Positions 41,613 to 51,300 of a stretch of DNA of 64,000 nucleotides are shown here, piece after piece (within the stretch, counting starts at the first letter, position 1; every line of letters begins with the position of its first letter). The notes under the pieces were generated by a model that saw nothing but the letters and a program-made list of their open reading frames with translations, had not been told where the DNA came from and searched no databases. The stretch lies in the NCBI GenBank assembly GCA_903877165.1, contig CAIRCU010000008.1, positions 23,708 to 87,707 of the forward strand, read 5' to 3'. This DNA is from Methanobacteriota archaeon. Lineage in GTDB: Archaea; Thermoplasmatota; E2; DHVEG-1. Position numbers and translations under genes: made by a program.

Positions 41613-41708
41613 TTATTTTGGCATGACTCCTAGAGGCATATAGCCCGGCATATAACCTGCAGCCACGATGGCACCAGCAACTGCCCCTGCGATGATAATC
41701 TCAGTCAT
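41613..41708 (-). CDS. 31-residue peptide, candidate precursor of the radical SAM locus
   Basis: A 32-codon gene on the minus strand from ATG 41708 to TAA 41613. Upstream is AAGGAGGTG ten bases before the ATG, one of the best ribosome binding sites in the window. A TATA-like TATATAAAC lies near 41762-41770. The peptide starts MTEIII, continues with a hydrophobic Ala/Gly/Val/Ile stretch (AGAVAGAIVAAG), and ends GYMPGYMPLGVMPK, in which a (Y/V)MP unit occurs three times. The Gly/Ala stretch could be a membrane helix or a leader, and the Met/Pro/Tyr tail a core. It is convergent with the Lrp-type gene and close to a RiPP-maturase-like enzyme. Whether it is the substrate is inference; it may instead be a membrane microprotein. 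Confidence 0.65.
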   Translation of the reverse strand: MTEIIIAGAVAGAIVAAGYMPGYMPLGVMPK

Positions 41709-41761
41709 TTTTTCTCACACCTCCTTGCTATTTATCACCATGATATACTTTATCATTCTTT

Positions 41762-41770
41762 GTTTATATA
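41762..41770 (-). promoter_or_regulatory. TATA box of the 31-residue peptide gene
   Basis: Minus strand CTATATAAAC-type sequence about 54-62 bases before the ATG, leaving a leader of roughly 30 bases that contains AAGGAGGTG. Confidence 0.45.
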
Positions 41771-41814
41771 GCTAACGTGACGAAATATCACTTCGCCATT
41801 TCAAAAGACACCAT

Positions 41815-41845
41815 GAGAACGCCCCGAGACGTTCTCTGAAAAAAA
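41815..41845 (-). terminator. hairpin and T tract after the fumarase operon
   Basis: GAGAACG, an eight-base loop, then CGTTCTC (41815-41836). On the minus strand a T7 tract (41839-41845) comes just before the stem, 43-49 bases after the fumarase stop at 41888. The T tract is the likely archaeal termination point. Confidence 0.5.
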
Positions 41846-41887
41846 GAACAGTTTGATTAGGTAAAAATCACAGAGGAGCACACCACT

Positions 41888-42451
41888 TCATTCGGTAGTG
41901 CACATTCTTTCCTTGGGATATAGGGATGCACCATGCGCGTCCATCGCCACGACCAATGGGCCACACTCTAGGACATCGAACAGCCAGACCGCGTCCGCCA
42001 TGCCCAACTCCCTCAGCCATATAACCTCGAGGACGTCGGTGATCTGCTCCGCGGCCAGTACACCGGCACCGCCGGTGTAGGCCAGATACAGACCAGGACG
42101 CCGCTTAAGAGCGGCTGCTGTCTTCGGCCCCATCCCACCTTTCCCAATCAACACAGAAACCCCGAGTTTTTCCATGACCTCTGCTTCTATCATCTCTAAT
42201 CGGCGGCTCGTCGTCGGTCCCGCAGAGAGCACCAGCCATTTCCCCCGTTCTTGTTTGACGAGCGGGCCGCAATGATACAATGGTAGACCCTTCAATACCG
42301 CAGGGATCTCGGCTGCAGGAAGTGTAAGGATGAGCTGATGAGCCTTGTCTCTGGCGGTGAAGATTTTGCCGGTGAGATAGATGATGTCGCCGATTTTCAA
42401 CCGGCGAATCTGCTCTGGGGATATCGGTGATTTGAGGTGGTACTCTGTCAT
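41888..42451 (-). CDS. fumarate hydratase class I, beta (C-terminal) subunit
   Basis: A 187-residue subunit of the split class I fumarase. The ATG at 42451 (MTEYHLKSPISPEQI) is chosen as it matches the family N-terminus. Motifs are LKIGDIIYLTGKIFTARDKAH, LYHCGPLV, SAGPTTSRRLEMIEAEVME and VLIGKGGMGPKT. The Lys-Gly-Gly-Met and Thr-Ser-x-Arg segments bind fumarate. It lies 4 bases after the alpha-subunit stop, so the two are made together as a heteromeric, oxygen-sensitive [4Fe-4S] enzyme that interconverts fumarate and malate. Confidence 0.95.
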   Translation of the reverse strand: MTEYHLKSPISPEQIRRLKIGDIIYLTGKIFTARDKAHQLILTLPAAEIPAVLKGLPLYHCGPLVKQERGKWLVLSAGPTTSRRLEMIEAEVMEKLGVSVLIGKGGMGPKTAAALKRRPGLYLAYTGGAGVLAAEQITDVLEVIWLRELGMADAVWLFDVLECGPLVVAMDAHGASLYPKERMCTTE

Positions 42452-42455
42452 GGCG

Positions 42456-43310
42456 TCAGTGGACCTCCCAGGAGCCGTCTGCGGTGACGAGGAGTTCGGC
42501 ATGGCGGTTCGCCCAGCATTGCAAGACGATGCCGACGGGAAGCCCAGCCGGGTGGCAGGGCATCATCTCGATGCGCACATCGAGAACCGTGGTTTTTCCT
42601 CCGAGTCCCATAGGACCGATTCCGGTGTCGTTAAGAAGTGTGATAAGGTCTGTTTCGAGTCGAGCGATGGTTTTTTCTGCATGCCGGGAGCCGATGGGGC
42701 GCAGGAGTGATTTCTTGCCGAGTTTGAGTGCGGTGGGGGCGTCGCCTCCGATGCCGACGCCGACGATGGTGGGTGGACAGGGGCGTCCTGCCGCGGTTGT
42801 GACGGTGTCCAGGATGCATTGGGTGATGCCGTCGATGCCGTCGCATGGATCCAGCATCTTAAGTGCGCTCATGTTTTCGCTGCCGCTGCCTTTAGGGAGG
42901 GTATGGATTTGGAGGGTATCTCCTGTATTGAAGTCCCAGTAGAGGATGGGGCTGGGGTGTGCGTCGTCTCCGTTTTTTCTGGTGATGGGGTTGACGGCGT
43001 TGGGGCGGAGCGGCACCGTGGTGATGGCTTGGGTGAGGCCGTCATGGATCCATTGCTGGATATGTGAGATGTAGGGGAAGTGGGTGCCGACGGTGATGAA
43101 GAAGGTTTGGATGCCGGTGTCTTGGCAGATGGGTCGGTGGGTTTTTGCCGCGAGGTCGATATTGGCAAGGATGGTGGCGAGTTGGAGTTTGGCGATGCCG
43201 GTCTCACTGGTGTGTGCGTGTTTGAGTGCGGTGATGACGTCCTGGGGGAGTGTGGTTTCTGCGGTGCGGATGAGTTCGACGATTCCCCTCGTAATGTCGT
43301 GGTCGTCCAT
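42456..43310 (-). CDS. fumarate hydratase class I, alpha (N-terminal) subunit
   Basis: A 284-residue subunit that holds the [4Fe-4S] cluster. Cys62 in RPICQDTGIQTF, a second Cys in KMLDPCDGIDGI and another in AAGRPCPPTIVGVGIGG are the expected ligand region. Catalytic-site segments LPKGSGSENMSAL and GLGGKTTVLDV are also present. In archaea class I fumarase is often split into two genes as here. The enzyme fits the TCA genes that follow on this stretch of chromosome. Confidence 0.95.
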   Translation of the reverse strand: MDDHDITRGIVELIRTAETTLPQDVITALKHAHTSETGIAKLQLATILANIDLAAKTHRPICQDTGIQTFFITVGTHFPYISHIQQWIHDGLTQAITTVPLRPNAVNPITRKNGDDAHPSPILYWDFNTGDTLQIHTLPKGSGSENMSALKMLDPCDGIDGITQCILDTVTTAAGRPCPPTIVGVGIGGDAPTALKLGKKSLLRPIGSRHAEKTIARLETDLITLLNDTGIGPMGLGGKTTVLDVRIEMMPCHPAGLPVGIVLQCWANRHAELLVTADGSWEVH

Positions 43311-43361
43311 GGTCTGCCGTCCTGGTATCGGTTCAGCGGGATAAAGGTTTTTGATAGGGGA

Positions 43362-43389
43362 GAAAAAAGGTGGGGAAAGGGAAAAAAAG
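43362..43389 (-). terminator. T-rich terminator of the acetyl-CoA synthetase gene
   Basis: On the minus strand two oligo-T tracts (TTTTTTT at 43382-43388 and TTTTTT at 43363-43368) lie 25-50 bases after the acsA stop. Confidence 0.55.
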
Positions 43390-43412
43390 AAAGAGGGGGG
43401 AGAGGCGTGGTT

Positions 43413-45365
43413 TTATTTCGCCTTTCCGATCTCGTCGACGGACTCGGGGTTGGCGAGCGTTGAGGTGTCGCCGACTTCCTGGCCCAGTGCTTTCGCGCGG
43501 ATGACGCGGCGCATGATCTTGCCGCTGCGGGTCTTGGGGACGTCGGTGACGAACCAGATCTCGTCGGGGCGGGCGAGCTTGCCCATCTCCTTGGCGACGT
43601 GGTCGCGGAGTTCTTTTTTGAGTGCCTCGGTTGGTTCGACGCCCTTCTTGAGGACGACGAACGAGGTGATGGATTCGCCTTTCTCCTCGTGTGGTTTGCC
43701 GATGACTGCGGCTTCGGCGACGAGTGGGTGTGAGACGAGGGCGGATTCGACTTCCGAGTTTCCGATGCGGTGTCCGGAGATCTTGAGGACATCGTCTGCC
43801 CTGCCCTGGATCCAGAAGTAGCCGTCAGCGTCGACGCGTGCGACGTCGCCGGCGAGGTAGACGCCCTTGAATCTGCCCCAGTAGGTCTCTTTGTAGCGCT
43901 CCGGGTTCTTGTAGATACCGCGCAGCATGCCGGGCCAGGGGTGCATGAGGACGAGGCTGCCGCCGCCGTCCTTGACCTGGATGCCTTTGTCGTCGTAGAC
44001 CGCTGCGGCCATGCCAGGGAGTGGTTTGGTGGCGCTGCCGGGTTTGATGGGGGTGATGGGGAGTGGTGAGATGACGAAGTGGCCGGTCTCGGTCTGCCAC
44101 CAGGTGTCCATGATCTGGCAGCGTTCACCGCCGATGTTTTTGTAGTACCAGATCCATGCTTCTGGGTTGATGGGCTCGCCGACGGATCCGAGGAGCCGGA
44201 GGCTGGTGAGGTCGTGTTTTTTGGGCCAGTCTTCGCCGTGGCGCATGAAGAGGCGGACAGAGGTGGGTGAGGTGTAGAAGACGCTGACGCCGTATTTTTC
44301 GATGATGTCCCACCAGCGGTCTGGATTTGGCCAGTCGGGGGCGCCTTCGTAGATGATCTGGGTGGCGCCGAGGATGAAGGGGGCGTAGGCGATGTAGGAG
44401 TGTCCGGTGACCCAGCCGATGTCGGCTGCGCACCAGTAGACGTCTTGGTCTTTGATGTCGAAGACCCATTTGAGGGTCTGGGCGATGCCGACGGCGTAGC
44501 CGGCATGGGCGTGGATGATGCCTTTGGGTTTGCCAGTGGTGCCTGAGGTGTAGAGGAAGTAAAGGTTGTCGTTGGCGTCGAGCTGTTCTGTGGGGCAGGT
44601 GCTGGGTTTGTCTTTGGTGATCTCATGCCACCAGTGGTCCCGTCCTGCTGTCCAGTTGACTTGGTCGCCGGTGCGTTGGTAGACAATCATGTTTTTTACG
44701 CTAGGTGTTTCTTTGCAGGCATCGTCCGCTTGGGTTTTGAGTGGGACTTTTTTGCCTCTGCGGTAGAAGCTGTCGCAGGTGATGACGAGCTTGACTTCAC
44801 AATCATTCGCGCGGTCGCGGAAGGCTGTCGCGCTGAATCCTGAGAAGACGACGCTGTGGATGGCGCCGATCTTGGCGCAGGCTAGCATGGCTATCGGTAA
44901 TTCGGGGATCATGGGGAGGTAGATGCCGACGCGGTCGCCTTTCTTGATGCCTAACTCTTTCAATGCATTGGCGAGTTTGTTGACTTGTATGTAGAGGTCG
45001 TTGTAGGTGAGTTTGCGCACGTCCCCTGGCTCGCCTTCGAAGATGATGGCGACCTTGTTTTTGCGCCAGGTGGTGACGTGTTTGTCGATGGCGTCGTGGA
45101 CGATGTTGTATTTGGCGCCGGTGAACCATTTAGCGAAGGGTTCGTTCCATTCGATGACTTGTTTGTAGGGGGTGTAGAACTCGACGACGTCTTTGGCCAT
45201 TTCGCCCCAGAACCATTTCCAGTCTTCGGCTTTTTTAAGGAGATCGTCGTAGGTTTTGATGTTGTGCTGGTCCATCCACTGCTTCACGTTTGTCTGGTTG
45301 ACAAAGTCTTTTGAGGGTTTGAAGACCCTTTTCTCGTCGAGGAGAACGGAGATGTTTTCGGTCAT
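43413..45365 (-). CDS. acsA: acetyl-CoA synthetase (AMP-forming)
   Basis: A 650-residue AMP-forming acyl-CoA synthetase, the usual length for AcsA. The ATP/AMP motif [11 protein letters not shown] is near residue 262. The acetate-pocket region has TWWQTETGH, and the C-terminal domain ends [11 protein letters not shown], with the lysine that is acetylated and catalytic in known enzymes. It converts acetate, ATP and CoA to acetyl-CoA, AMP and PPi. Its position beside ATP-citrate lyase genes links acetate assimilation with the cytoplasmic acetyl-CoA pool. It is transcribed in the same direction as the fumarase genes, separated by a T-rich terminator. Confidence 0.96.
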   Translation of the reverse strand: MTENISVLLDEKRVFKPSKDFVNQTNVKQWMDQHNIKTYDDLLKKAEDWKWFWGEMAKDVVEFYTPYKQVIEWNEPFAKWFTGAKYNIVHDAIDKHVTTWRKNKVAIIFEGEPGDVRKLTYNDLYIQVNKLANALKELGIKKGDRVGIYLPMIPELPIAMLACAKIGAIHSVVFSGFSATAFRDRANDCEVKLVITCDSFYRRGKKVPLKTQADDACKETPSVKNMIVYQRTGDQVNWTAGRDHWWHEITKDKPSTCPTEQLDANDNLYFLYTSGTTGKPKGIIHAHAGYAVGIAQTLKWVFDIKDQDVYWCAADIGWVTGHSYIAYAPFILGATQIIYEGAPDWPNPDRWWDIIEKYGVSVFYTSPTSVRLFMRHGEDWPKKHDLTSLRLLGSVGEPINPEAWIWYYKNIGGERCQIMDTWWQTETGHFVISPLPITPIKPGSATKPLPGMAAAVYDDKGIQVKDGGGSLVLMHPWPGMLRGIYKNPERYKETYWGRFKGVYLAGDVARVDADGYFWIQGRADDVLKISGHRIGNSEVESALVSHPLVAEAAVIGKPHEEKGESITSFVVLKKGVEPTEALKKELRDHVAKEMGKLARPDEIWFVTDVPKTRSGKIMRRVIRAKALGQEVGDTSTLANPESVDEIGKAK

Positions 45366-45495
45366 AGGGGATCGCTTCCTTTTCAGGGTGTGTTCAAGGG
45401 TAGTCTGATGTTCGGGGGAAGGTCTGGTGGTCGTGGGCTGTCCTCCCCTGTGCTCCCGGGCCCATCGGGAGTCGCTGGCGCTATCGTCTTGCGCC

Positions 45496-46668
45496 TTAAG
45501 TATTTTTTGTCTTCTTTTGGTGGTTTTCCTTCTGGTATGCGGGGCTGGCGGCGAGTATTTTTCTGGTTAGTGATGCGAAGTCGAAGTCTTTGATGAGGGC
45601 GAGGCGGTCGTAGCTGTACGTACCTGTTGCGGGAGGCGAGGCGAGCAGGTCGTTCTCCTTGAGGTGGCGCAGGATCGTCATGTCGTCTTCGAGGTGGGAT
45701 TGGTAGGCGGGGTATGCGGCGAGTCGGACGGCCTCGAATTTTCTGCTGGCGAGAAAGATGGTGGCTGGGGTGTCGAGGGCTGCGAGGTCGTCGTCGGTTG
45801 GTGCCTTGTGCGGGTTGAACTGCAGGTGGGTGAAGGTGAGGAGTTCGAAGCCGAGCCTGTGGAGGTCGGGGAGGACGATGGGCCGCAGGAGGCGTTGGGT
45901 GAGGAAATCGTTTTTCATGCGGGCGACGGTGTGGCGGCTGACCGCTAGCATCGTGCCGATGTCCTGTGTGGTCGCGGTCGGGTACTGGACCAGGGTGAGG
46001 AAGACCTGCTGCTCTGTCGGTGAGAGGTTGACCGGTTCGGTGCCGGAGAACCAGGGCCGGGTGCTGGGGAGCGGGAGCGGTGGGAGGCTGAAGAGCTGCT
46101 GCAGGAGTCTGGCATAGTCGAAGAACCGGTGGATGGTACTGGTCTGGAAGGGGAAGATGACCTCGGTGGGGTATTTCTTGTCGAGCAGTCCGATGCGGCC
46201 GAACAGCTCCGTGCGGATCTCGTTGATCCGTCCGATGTTCGTGTAGTTCTCCGAGAGGCTGAGGGAGAATCCTTTCTCCTGGTCGCCGACGGAGAGGAAG
46301 AGCTCGTCGAAGACCTCGATGTTGTTCTTGGTCGTCTGGATCCGTTGTTCGAGGGGCATGACCGGGTTGAACTGGGTGTGGATGACCGCGAGCAGCTCGC
46401 AGCCCAAATGGTTGACGAGGGGGATGTTGAGGGTGCGGAAGAGCTGGTGGGTTGCGAGTCGTCGTTTGATTGAGGTGAATGTGGAGAGCTTGAGTCCGAG
46501 TACGTCCGCGAGCGCGCTGTCCGTGTACGTGGGGTAGCTGGTGAGTCCGTAGAGGACGCTTGCCTCGTTGCGGGTCAACGAGAGTTTGTGCTGCGCCGAG
46601 AGAATAATCGTCGCCTCATTATTCTCGCATTTGAAAATAGCATGCGAGGATAATAGTAGAATGCGCAA
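45496..46668 (-). CDS. double winged-helix regulator divergent from the aconitase operon
   Basis: A 390-residue regulator with an internal duplication. Each half has a winged helix ([31 protein letters not shown] in the first, [29 protein letters not shown] and [12 protein letters not shown] in the second). Each is followed by a similar ligand-type domain ([14 protein letters not shown] against [14 protein letters not shown]). It is not an Lrp family match by wording and I cannot name the family. It starts at ATG 46668 and is divergent from the aconitase-IDH-ACL operon. An 11-bp perfect inverted repeat spans the shared promoter region, so it is the natural candidate to control that operon and itself. 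Confidence 0.8.
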   Translation of the reverse strand: MRILLLSSHAIFKCENNEATIILSAQHKLSLTRNEASVLYGLTSYPTYTDSALADVLGLKLSTFTSIKRRLATHQLFRTLNIPLVNHLGCELLAVIHTQFNPVMPLEQRIQTTKNNIEVFDELFLSVGDQEKGFSLSLSENYTNIGRINEIRTELFGRIGLLDKKYPTEVIFPFQTSTIHRFFDYARLLQQLFSLPPLPLPSTRPWFSGTEPVNLSPTEQQVFLTLVQYPTATTQDIGTMLAVSRHTVARMKNDFLTQRLLRPIVLPDLHRLGFELLTFTHLQFNPHKAPTDDDLAALDTPATIFLASRKFEAVRLAAYPAYQSHLEDDMTILRHLKENDLLASPPATGTYSYDRLALIKDFDFASLTRKILAASPAYQKENHQKKTKNT

Positions 46669-46701
46669 TAGTTTATTTATCTTTCTCTCTTTCTACTATT
46701 A
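46651..46701. promoter_or_regulatory. 11-bp inverted repeat in the divergent promoter of the citrate operon
   Basis: TAATAGTAGAA (46651-46661) and TTCTACTATTA (46691-46701) are perfect inverted copies with a 29-base spacer. The left arm lies at codons 3-6 of the regulator gene and the right arm overlaps TATA-like sequences for both directions (minus TTTAATAG near 46697-46704; plus TATTAAATAA at 46696-46705). This geometry suits a looped or dimeric operator. Confidence 0.7.
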
Positions 46702-46806
46702 AATAATGATATAATTCACGATTTGGAAGGGACAAAAACGCAAGATTTATTAAAGCCGGGACGATTCAAACCGCTTACACTAGCACGCTGTGGAGGCAAC
46801 CAACTT

Positions 46807-48771
46807 ATGCGCATGACACTCACCGAGAAAATCCTGAACAAACACATCGTCGAAGGCACACCGACGAAAAGCAGTACGGTCGGCATACGCATCGACCAGA
46901 CCCTCACCCAAGACGCCACCGGGACCATGGCGTACCTCCAGTTCGAAGCCATGCACGTCCCCACAGTAAAAACCGACCTCTCCGTCAGTTACGTGGACCA
47001 CAACACCATCCAGATCGGCTACGAGAACGCAGACGACCACCGCTACCTGCAAACCGTCGCCGCCAAATACGGCATCGTCTTCAGCCGCGCCGGCAACGGC
47101 ATCTGCCATCAGGTGCACTTGGAACGCTTCGGCACACCAGGCAAAACCCTCCTCGGATCCGACAGCCACACCCCCACCAGCGGCGGACTCGGCATGATCG
47201 CAATAGGCGCAGGCGGACTCGACGTCGCCGTCGCCATGGCCGGCGGACCCTTCTACCTCACCTACCCAAAAATCATCAAGATCAACCTTGTCGGCAAGCT
47301 GCGCCCCTGGGTCGGCGCCAAGGACATCATCCTCAAAGTCCTCGAACACTTCACCACCAAAGGCAACGTCGGCTACGTCTTCGAATACACCGGGCCTGGA
47401 GTCAGCACCCTCTCCGTCCCTGACCGAGCGACCATCACCAACATGGGCGCGGAATGCGGCGTCACCACCAGCGTCTTCCCCAGCGACGACATCACCAAAG
47501 CCTTCCTCGTCGCCCAAGGCCGCGCCAAGGACTTCACACCTCTCACGGCGGATGAGGACGCGGTCTACGACAAGGAATTCACCATCGACCTTTCCACCCT
47601 GGAGCCGCTCGCCGCGGCACCCCACAGCCCCGGCAACGTCCGCAAAGTCTCGGACCTCAAGGGCATGCCTGTCGACCAGGTCTGCATCGGCAGCTGCACT
47701 AACTCCTCCTACACCGACCTCATGACCGTCGCCAAGATCCTCAAAGGCAAGAAGGCGGCTCCCAACGTCAGCTTCGTCGTCGCCCCCGGCAGCAAAGAAG
47801 TCCTGGAGAACATCACCAGGGACGGCGGCCTCGCGCTCCTGCTCTCCGCGGGCGCACGGCTCATGGACCCCACCTGCGGCTTCTGCATCGGCAACAGCCA
47901 GTCACCAAAATCAAAGGCTGTTTCCCTGCGAACGAACAACCGCAACTTCGAAGGACGCAGCGGCACCAAAGATGCTCAGGTCTACCTCGTCAGCCCACAG
48001 ACCGCGGCCGCGGCCGTCATCACCGGAGTAATCACCGACCCACGGACCCTAGAGAAAAAAGGCATCAAGTACCCCCGTGTCAGCATGCCCAAGAAGTTCT
48101 ACATCGACGACAGCATGTTCATCCTCCCACCACCACCGAAGAAACGCGAGGCGGTCACCATCGTCCGCGGACCCAACATCGGGGAGCCACCCAGCAACAC
48201 GCCACTCCCGGAGAACATCGTCGGCCAGGTCACGATCAAGGTCGGGGACCTCACCACCACGGACCACATCATCCCCGCCGGCGCCCGGATGAAGTTCCGC
48301 AGCAACGTCCCCAAGTACTCCGAGTTCCTCTTCGAAGTCGTGGACAACAAGTTCTACGAGCGCGCGAAGAAGAACAAGGACGCAGGCCTCCACAACATCA
48401 TCGTCGCCGGACTCTCCTACGGACAAGGCTCCAGCCGTGAGCACGCCGCGATCTGCCCGATGTACATGGGCGTCAAAGTGATCCTTGCCAAGAGCATGGA
48501 GCGCATCCATAAGGCCAACCTCATCAACTTCGGCATCGTCCCCCTCACCTTCACCAATGAAAAAGACTATGACACGGTCTCCCAGGGCGACGGCCTGGAG
48601 ATCAAAGGCCTACGGGCCGCGGTCGCCTCCGGGAAGACCAAGGTCACGGTCACGGACACCACGAACCAGAAGTCGTTCACCGCCGCGTTCGACCTCACCG
48701 AGCGCGATCGGCAGATCATCCTCGCCGGAGGGACCCTCAACTACATGGGACGACAGGAGAAGAACACATGA
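46807..48771 (+). CDS. acn: aconitate hydratase
   Basis: A 654-residue aconitase of the short type known from Aquifex and Chlorobi-like organisms. The ATG at 46807 has GGAGG at 46792-46796, preferred over a TTG at 46723. [4Fe-4S] ligands are the Cys in [13 protein letters not shown] and the pair in DPTCGFCIG. Other landmarks are [27 protein letters not shown] and the swivel-domain [10 protein letters not shown]. It isomerises citrate and isocitrate. Its stop overlaps the isocitrate dehydrogenase start (ATGA), and it heads an operon with IDH and ATP-citrate lyase. Confidence 0.95.
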   Translation: MRMTLTEKILNKHIVEGTPTKSSTVGIRIDQTLTQDATGTMAYLQFEAMHVPTVKTDLSVSYVDHNTIQIGYENADDHRYLQTVAAKYGIVFSRAGNGICHQVHLERFGTPGKTLLGSDSHTPTSGGLGMIAIGAGGLDVAVAMAGGPFYLTYPKIIKINLVGKLRPWVGAKDIILKVLEHFTTKGNVGYVFEYTGPGVSTLSVPDRATITNMGAECGVTTSVFPSDDITKAFLVAQGRAKDFTPLTADEDAVYDKEFTIDLSTLEPLAAAPHSPGNVRKVSDLKGMPVDQVCIGSCTNSSYTDLMTVAKILKGKKAAPNVSFVVAPGSKEVLENITRDGGLALLLSAGARLMDPTCGFCIGNSQSPKSKAVSLRTNNRNFEGRSGTKDAQVYLVSPQTAAAAVITGVITDPRTLEKKGIKYPRVSMPKKFYIDDSMFILPPPPKKREAVTIVRGPNIGEPPSNTPLPENIVGQVTIKVGDLTTTDHIIPAGARMKFRSNVPKYSEFLFEVVDNKFYERAKKNKDAGLHNIIVAGLSYGQGSSREHAAICPMYMGVKVILAKSMERIHKANLINFGIVPLTFTNEKDYDTVSQGDGLEIKGLRAAVASGKTKVTVTDTTNQKSFTAAFDLTERDRQIILAGGTLNYMGRQEKNT

Positions 48772-50006
48772 ACAAGAAACAGAAGACACATGAGAAGATC
48801 ACGGTGAAAACGCCCCTCGTCGAGATCGACGGGGACGAGATGACCAGGGTCATGTGGCAATGGGTCAAGGAGAAACTCCTCCTCCCGTACCTCGACATGC
48901 CCCTCGAGTACTACGACCTCGGACTCAAGCACCGGGACGAGACCAACGACCAGGTCACCATGGACGCCGCGAACGCCATCAAGAAATACGGCGTCGGCGT
49001 GAAATGCGCGACCATCACCCCGAACAAAGACCGCGTTAAAGAGTACAACCTCAAGAAGGAATGGCCCAGCCCCAACGGAACCATCAGAGCCCAGCTCGAT
49101 GGCACCGTGTTCCGCAGCCCGATCCTCGTCAAGAACATCCCACCCTCCGTCAAGACCTGGACCAAACCCATCCACATCGGCAGACACGCCTATGGCGACA
49201 TCTACAAGAACCAGGAGATTCGCGTCCCCGGCGCCGGCACCGCACAGCTGGTGTTCAAACCCGCGGACGGCAGCGCCGTTATCTGCCAGACCATCCACGA
49301 ATTCAAGGGCCCAGGCATCATCCAAGGCATCCACAACACCGACAAGTCCATCCAGAGCTTCGCCAAAGCCTGCTTCACCTACGCCTTCGACCTGAAACTC
49401 CCCCTGTGGTTCGCCACCAAGGATACCATCTCCAAGACCTACGACGCACGATTCCGCCAGATCTTCCAGGATGAGTACGAGAAGAACTGGAAGCAGAAGT
49501 ACGAGGACGGCGGCATCGAGTACTTTTTCACCCTCATCGACGACGCGGTCGCCCGGATCATGAAATCCGAGGGCGGCATGCTGTGGGCCTGCAAGAACTA
49601 CGACGGCGATGTCTTAAGCGACATGCTCGGCTCCGCCTACGGCAGCCTCGCCATGATGACCTCCGTGCTCGTCAGCCCCCAGGGCTTCTTCGAGTACGAA
49701 GCGGCACATGGCACCGTGCAGAAGCACTATTATAAGTACATGAAAGGCGAGAAGACCTCCTCGAACCCCATGGCGCTCATCTTCGCCTGGACCGGGGCGC
49801 TCAAGAAACGCGGAGAGCTCGACCACACCCCCGAGGTCGTCGACTTCGCCACCAAGCTTGAACAAGCATCCCTTGAGACGATCGAAAGCGGCATCATGAC
49901 CGGCGACCTCCTGCGAGTCGCGACCCCAAGCTCCAAGAACAAACAGGTCTACACCGAGGAGTTCATTGACGCCATCGACGCCAGACTCGACAAAAAACTA
50001 CTCTAA
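48768..50006 (+). CDS. icd: isocitrate dehydrogenase (eukaryote-like subfamily)
   Basis: A 412-residue enzyme that matches the NADP-type subfamily of eukaryotic cytosolic IDH and Thermotoga IDH rather than the E. coli type. Landmarks are [60 protein letters not shown], and the metal-binding [21 protein letters not shown]. The cofactor cannot be fixed from wording alone. It oxidises isocitrate to 2-oxoglutarate or, in a reductive cycle, carboxylates 2-oxoglutarate. Start overlaps the aconitase stop by four bases; the next gene begins 13 bases after its stop. Confidence 0.96.
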   Translation: MNKKQKTHEKITVKTPLVEIDGDEMTRVMWQWVKEKLLLPYLDMPLEYYDLGLKHRDETNDQVTMDAANAIKKYGVGVKCATITPNKDRVKEYNLKKEWPSPNGTIRAQLDGTVFRSPILVKNIPPSVKTWTKPIHIGRHAYGDIYKNQEIRVPGAGTAQLVFKPADGSAVICQTIHEFKGPGIIQGIHNTDKSIQSFAKACFTYAFDLKLPLWFATKDTISKTYDARFRQIFQDEYEKNWKQKYEDGGIEYFFTLIDDAVARIMKSEGGMLWACKNYDGDVLSDMLGSAYGSLAMMTSVLVSPQGFFEYEAAHGTVQKHYYKYMKGEKTSSNPMALIFAWTGALKKRGELDHTPEVVDFATKLEQASLETIESGIMTGDLLRVATPSSKNKQVYTEEFIDAIDARLDKKLL

Positions 50007-50019
50007 GGAGAAAAAACCT

Positions 50020-51297
50020 ATGGCACAGAAAGCTATCCGCGAGGCGGACGGCAAGCGCATGATCGCACGCCTCCTCCCCGAATACACCAATGGACTCTAC
50101 ACCCTCACCGACAAATACGTCACGGTCGGCCCAGGGACCGATATGAAGAAGCTGCCGACCCAGTACAAATGGCTGACCAAAGACAAGCTCGTCGTCAAAC
50201 CCGACCAGCTCATCAAACGCCGCGGAAAAAGCAAACTCCTGCTCCTCAACGCGAGCTGGCCAGAAGCAGAGAAATGGATCAAGGAACGCATGAGCAAACC
50301 CGTCACCGTCGGCACCGTCACCGGAATCCTGGACCACTTCATCGTCGAGCCCTTCATCCCGCACAACCAGCAAGACGAGTACTACCTCGCGATTCTTTCG
50401 AAGCGGGATGGAGACGAGATCCTCTTCCACCACGAAGGCGGCATCAACGTCGGCGACATCGACGCCAAGGCCTCCCGGCTCTTCGTCCCCATTGGTACGT
50501 TCCCTAAAACATCTGAAATCGAATCCAAACTCCTGCAGAAGGTTCCCCGGGAGCGGCAGTCCCTTATCGCCGGGTTCATCGAAGGCATGTTCAAGTTCTA
50601 CGCCGACCTCAACTACACCTATCTCGAAATCAACCCCTTCGTTGTGACCGGCAGGACTATCATTCCCTTGGACCTCGCGGCGAAGCTGGATGACACCGCG
50701 GAGTTCGTCAGCGGCAGGAAATGGGGCGGCATCTCCTTCCCCTCGCCGTTCGGCAGACAGCTCTCAGCGGAAGAAGCGTACATCGCGGATCTCGACTCCA
50801 AGACTGGCGCATCACTGAAGCTGACGGTACTAAACTCGGAAGGTCGGGTCTGGACCATGGTCGCGGGCGGCGGCGCCTCTGTCATCTATGCTGACACCAT
50901 CACCGACCTCGGTTTCATGAGCGAGATGGCGAACTACGGGGAGTACAGCGGCGACCCCAACGAAGAATTCACCTACCTGTATGCCAAGACCATCCTGGAT
51001 CTGATGACTCGGAAGAAGAACCCTAAAGGCAAGTTCCTGCTCATCGGCGGCGGCATCGCGAACTTCACGGACGTCGCCAACACCTTCAAAGGCATCGTGC
51101 GCGCCCTCCGAGAATACCAGAAGAAACTCCAGGAGAACAAAGTTAAGATCTACGTGCGTCGTGGTGGGCCGAACTACAAGGAAGGCCTGCGTATCATGCG
51201 TGAGCTAGGTAACGAACTTGGCGTCCCCATCGAGGTCTACGGACCAGAGACGCACATGACTAAAATCGTCAGCATGGCCCTCAAGGGAGACAAGTAA
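50020..51297 (+). CDS. aclB: ATP-citrate lyase, ATP-grasp (smaller) subunit
   Basis: A 425-residue subunit (aclB in Chlorobium naming, ACLA in plants). The start ATG 50020 follows AAGGAG. The ATP-grasp half has KDKLVVKPDQLIKRRGKSKLL and the conserved YTYLEINPFVV; the citrate/CoA-binding half has VAGGGASVIYADTITDLG, NYGEYSGDPN, GIANFTDVANTF and VRRGGPNYKEGLR. The GEYSGDPNEE stretch is characteristic of ATP-citrate lyase and not of succinyl-CoA synthetase. Together with the next gene it cleaves citrate with ATP and CoA to acetyl-CoA and oxaloacetate. The genes are 3 bases apart. Confidence 0.95.
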   Translation: MAQKAIREADGKRMIARLLPEYTNGLYTLTDKYVTVGPGTDMKKLPTQYKWLTKDKLVVKPDQLIKRRGKSKLLLLNASWPEAEKWIKERMSKPVTVGTVTGILDHFIVEPFIPHNQQDEYYLAILSKRDGDEILFHHEGGINVGDIDAKASRLFVPIGTFPKTSEIESKLLQKVPRERQSLIAGFIEGMFKFYADLNYTYLEINPFVVTGRTIIPLDLAAKLDDTAEFVSGRKWGGISFPSPFGRQLSAEEAYIADLDSKTGASLKLTVLNSEGRVWTMVAGGGASVIYADTITDLGFMSEMANYGEYSGDPNEEFTYLYAKTILDLMTRKKNPKGKFLLIGGGIANFTDVANTFKGIVRALREYQKKLQENKVKIYVRRGGPNYKEGLRIMRELGNELGVPIEVYGPETHMTKIVSMALKGDK

Positions 51298-51300
51298 ATC

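Noticed and set aside
42869..44686. A 605-codon open frame on the minus strand
   Set aside because: It overlaps acsA and the fumarase alpha gene in another frame and reads as Pro/Ser/Thr-rich low-complexity protein, a shadow of real codons.
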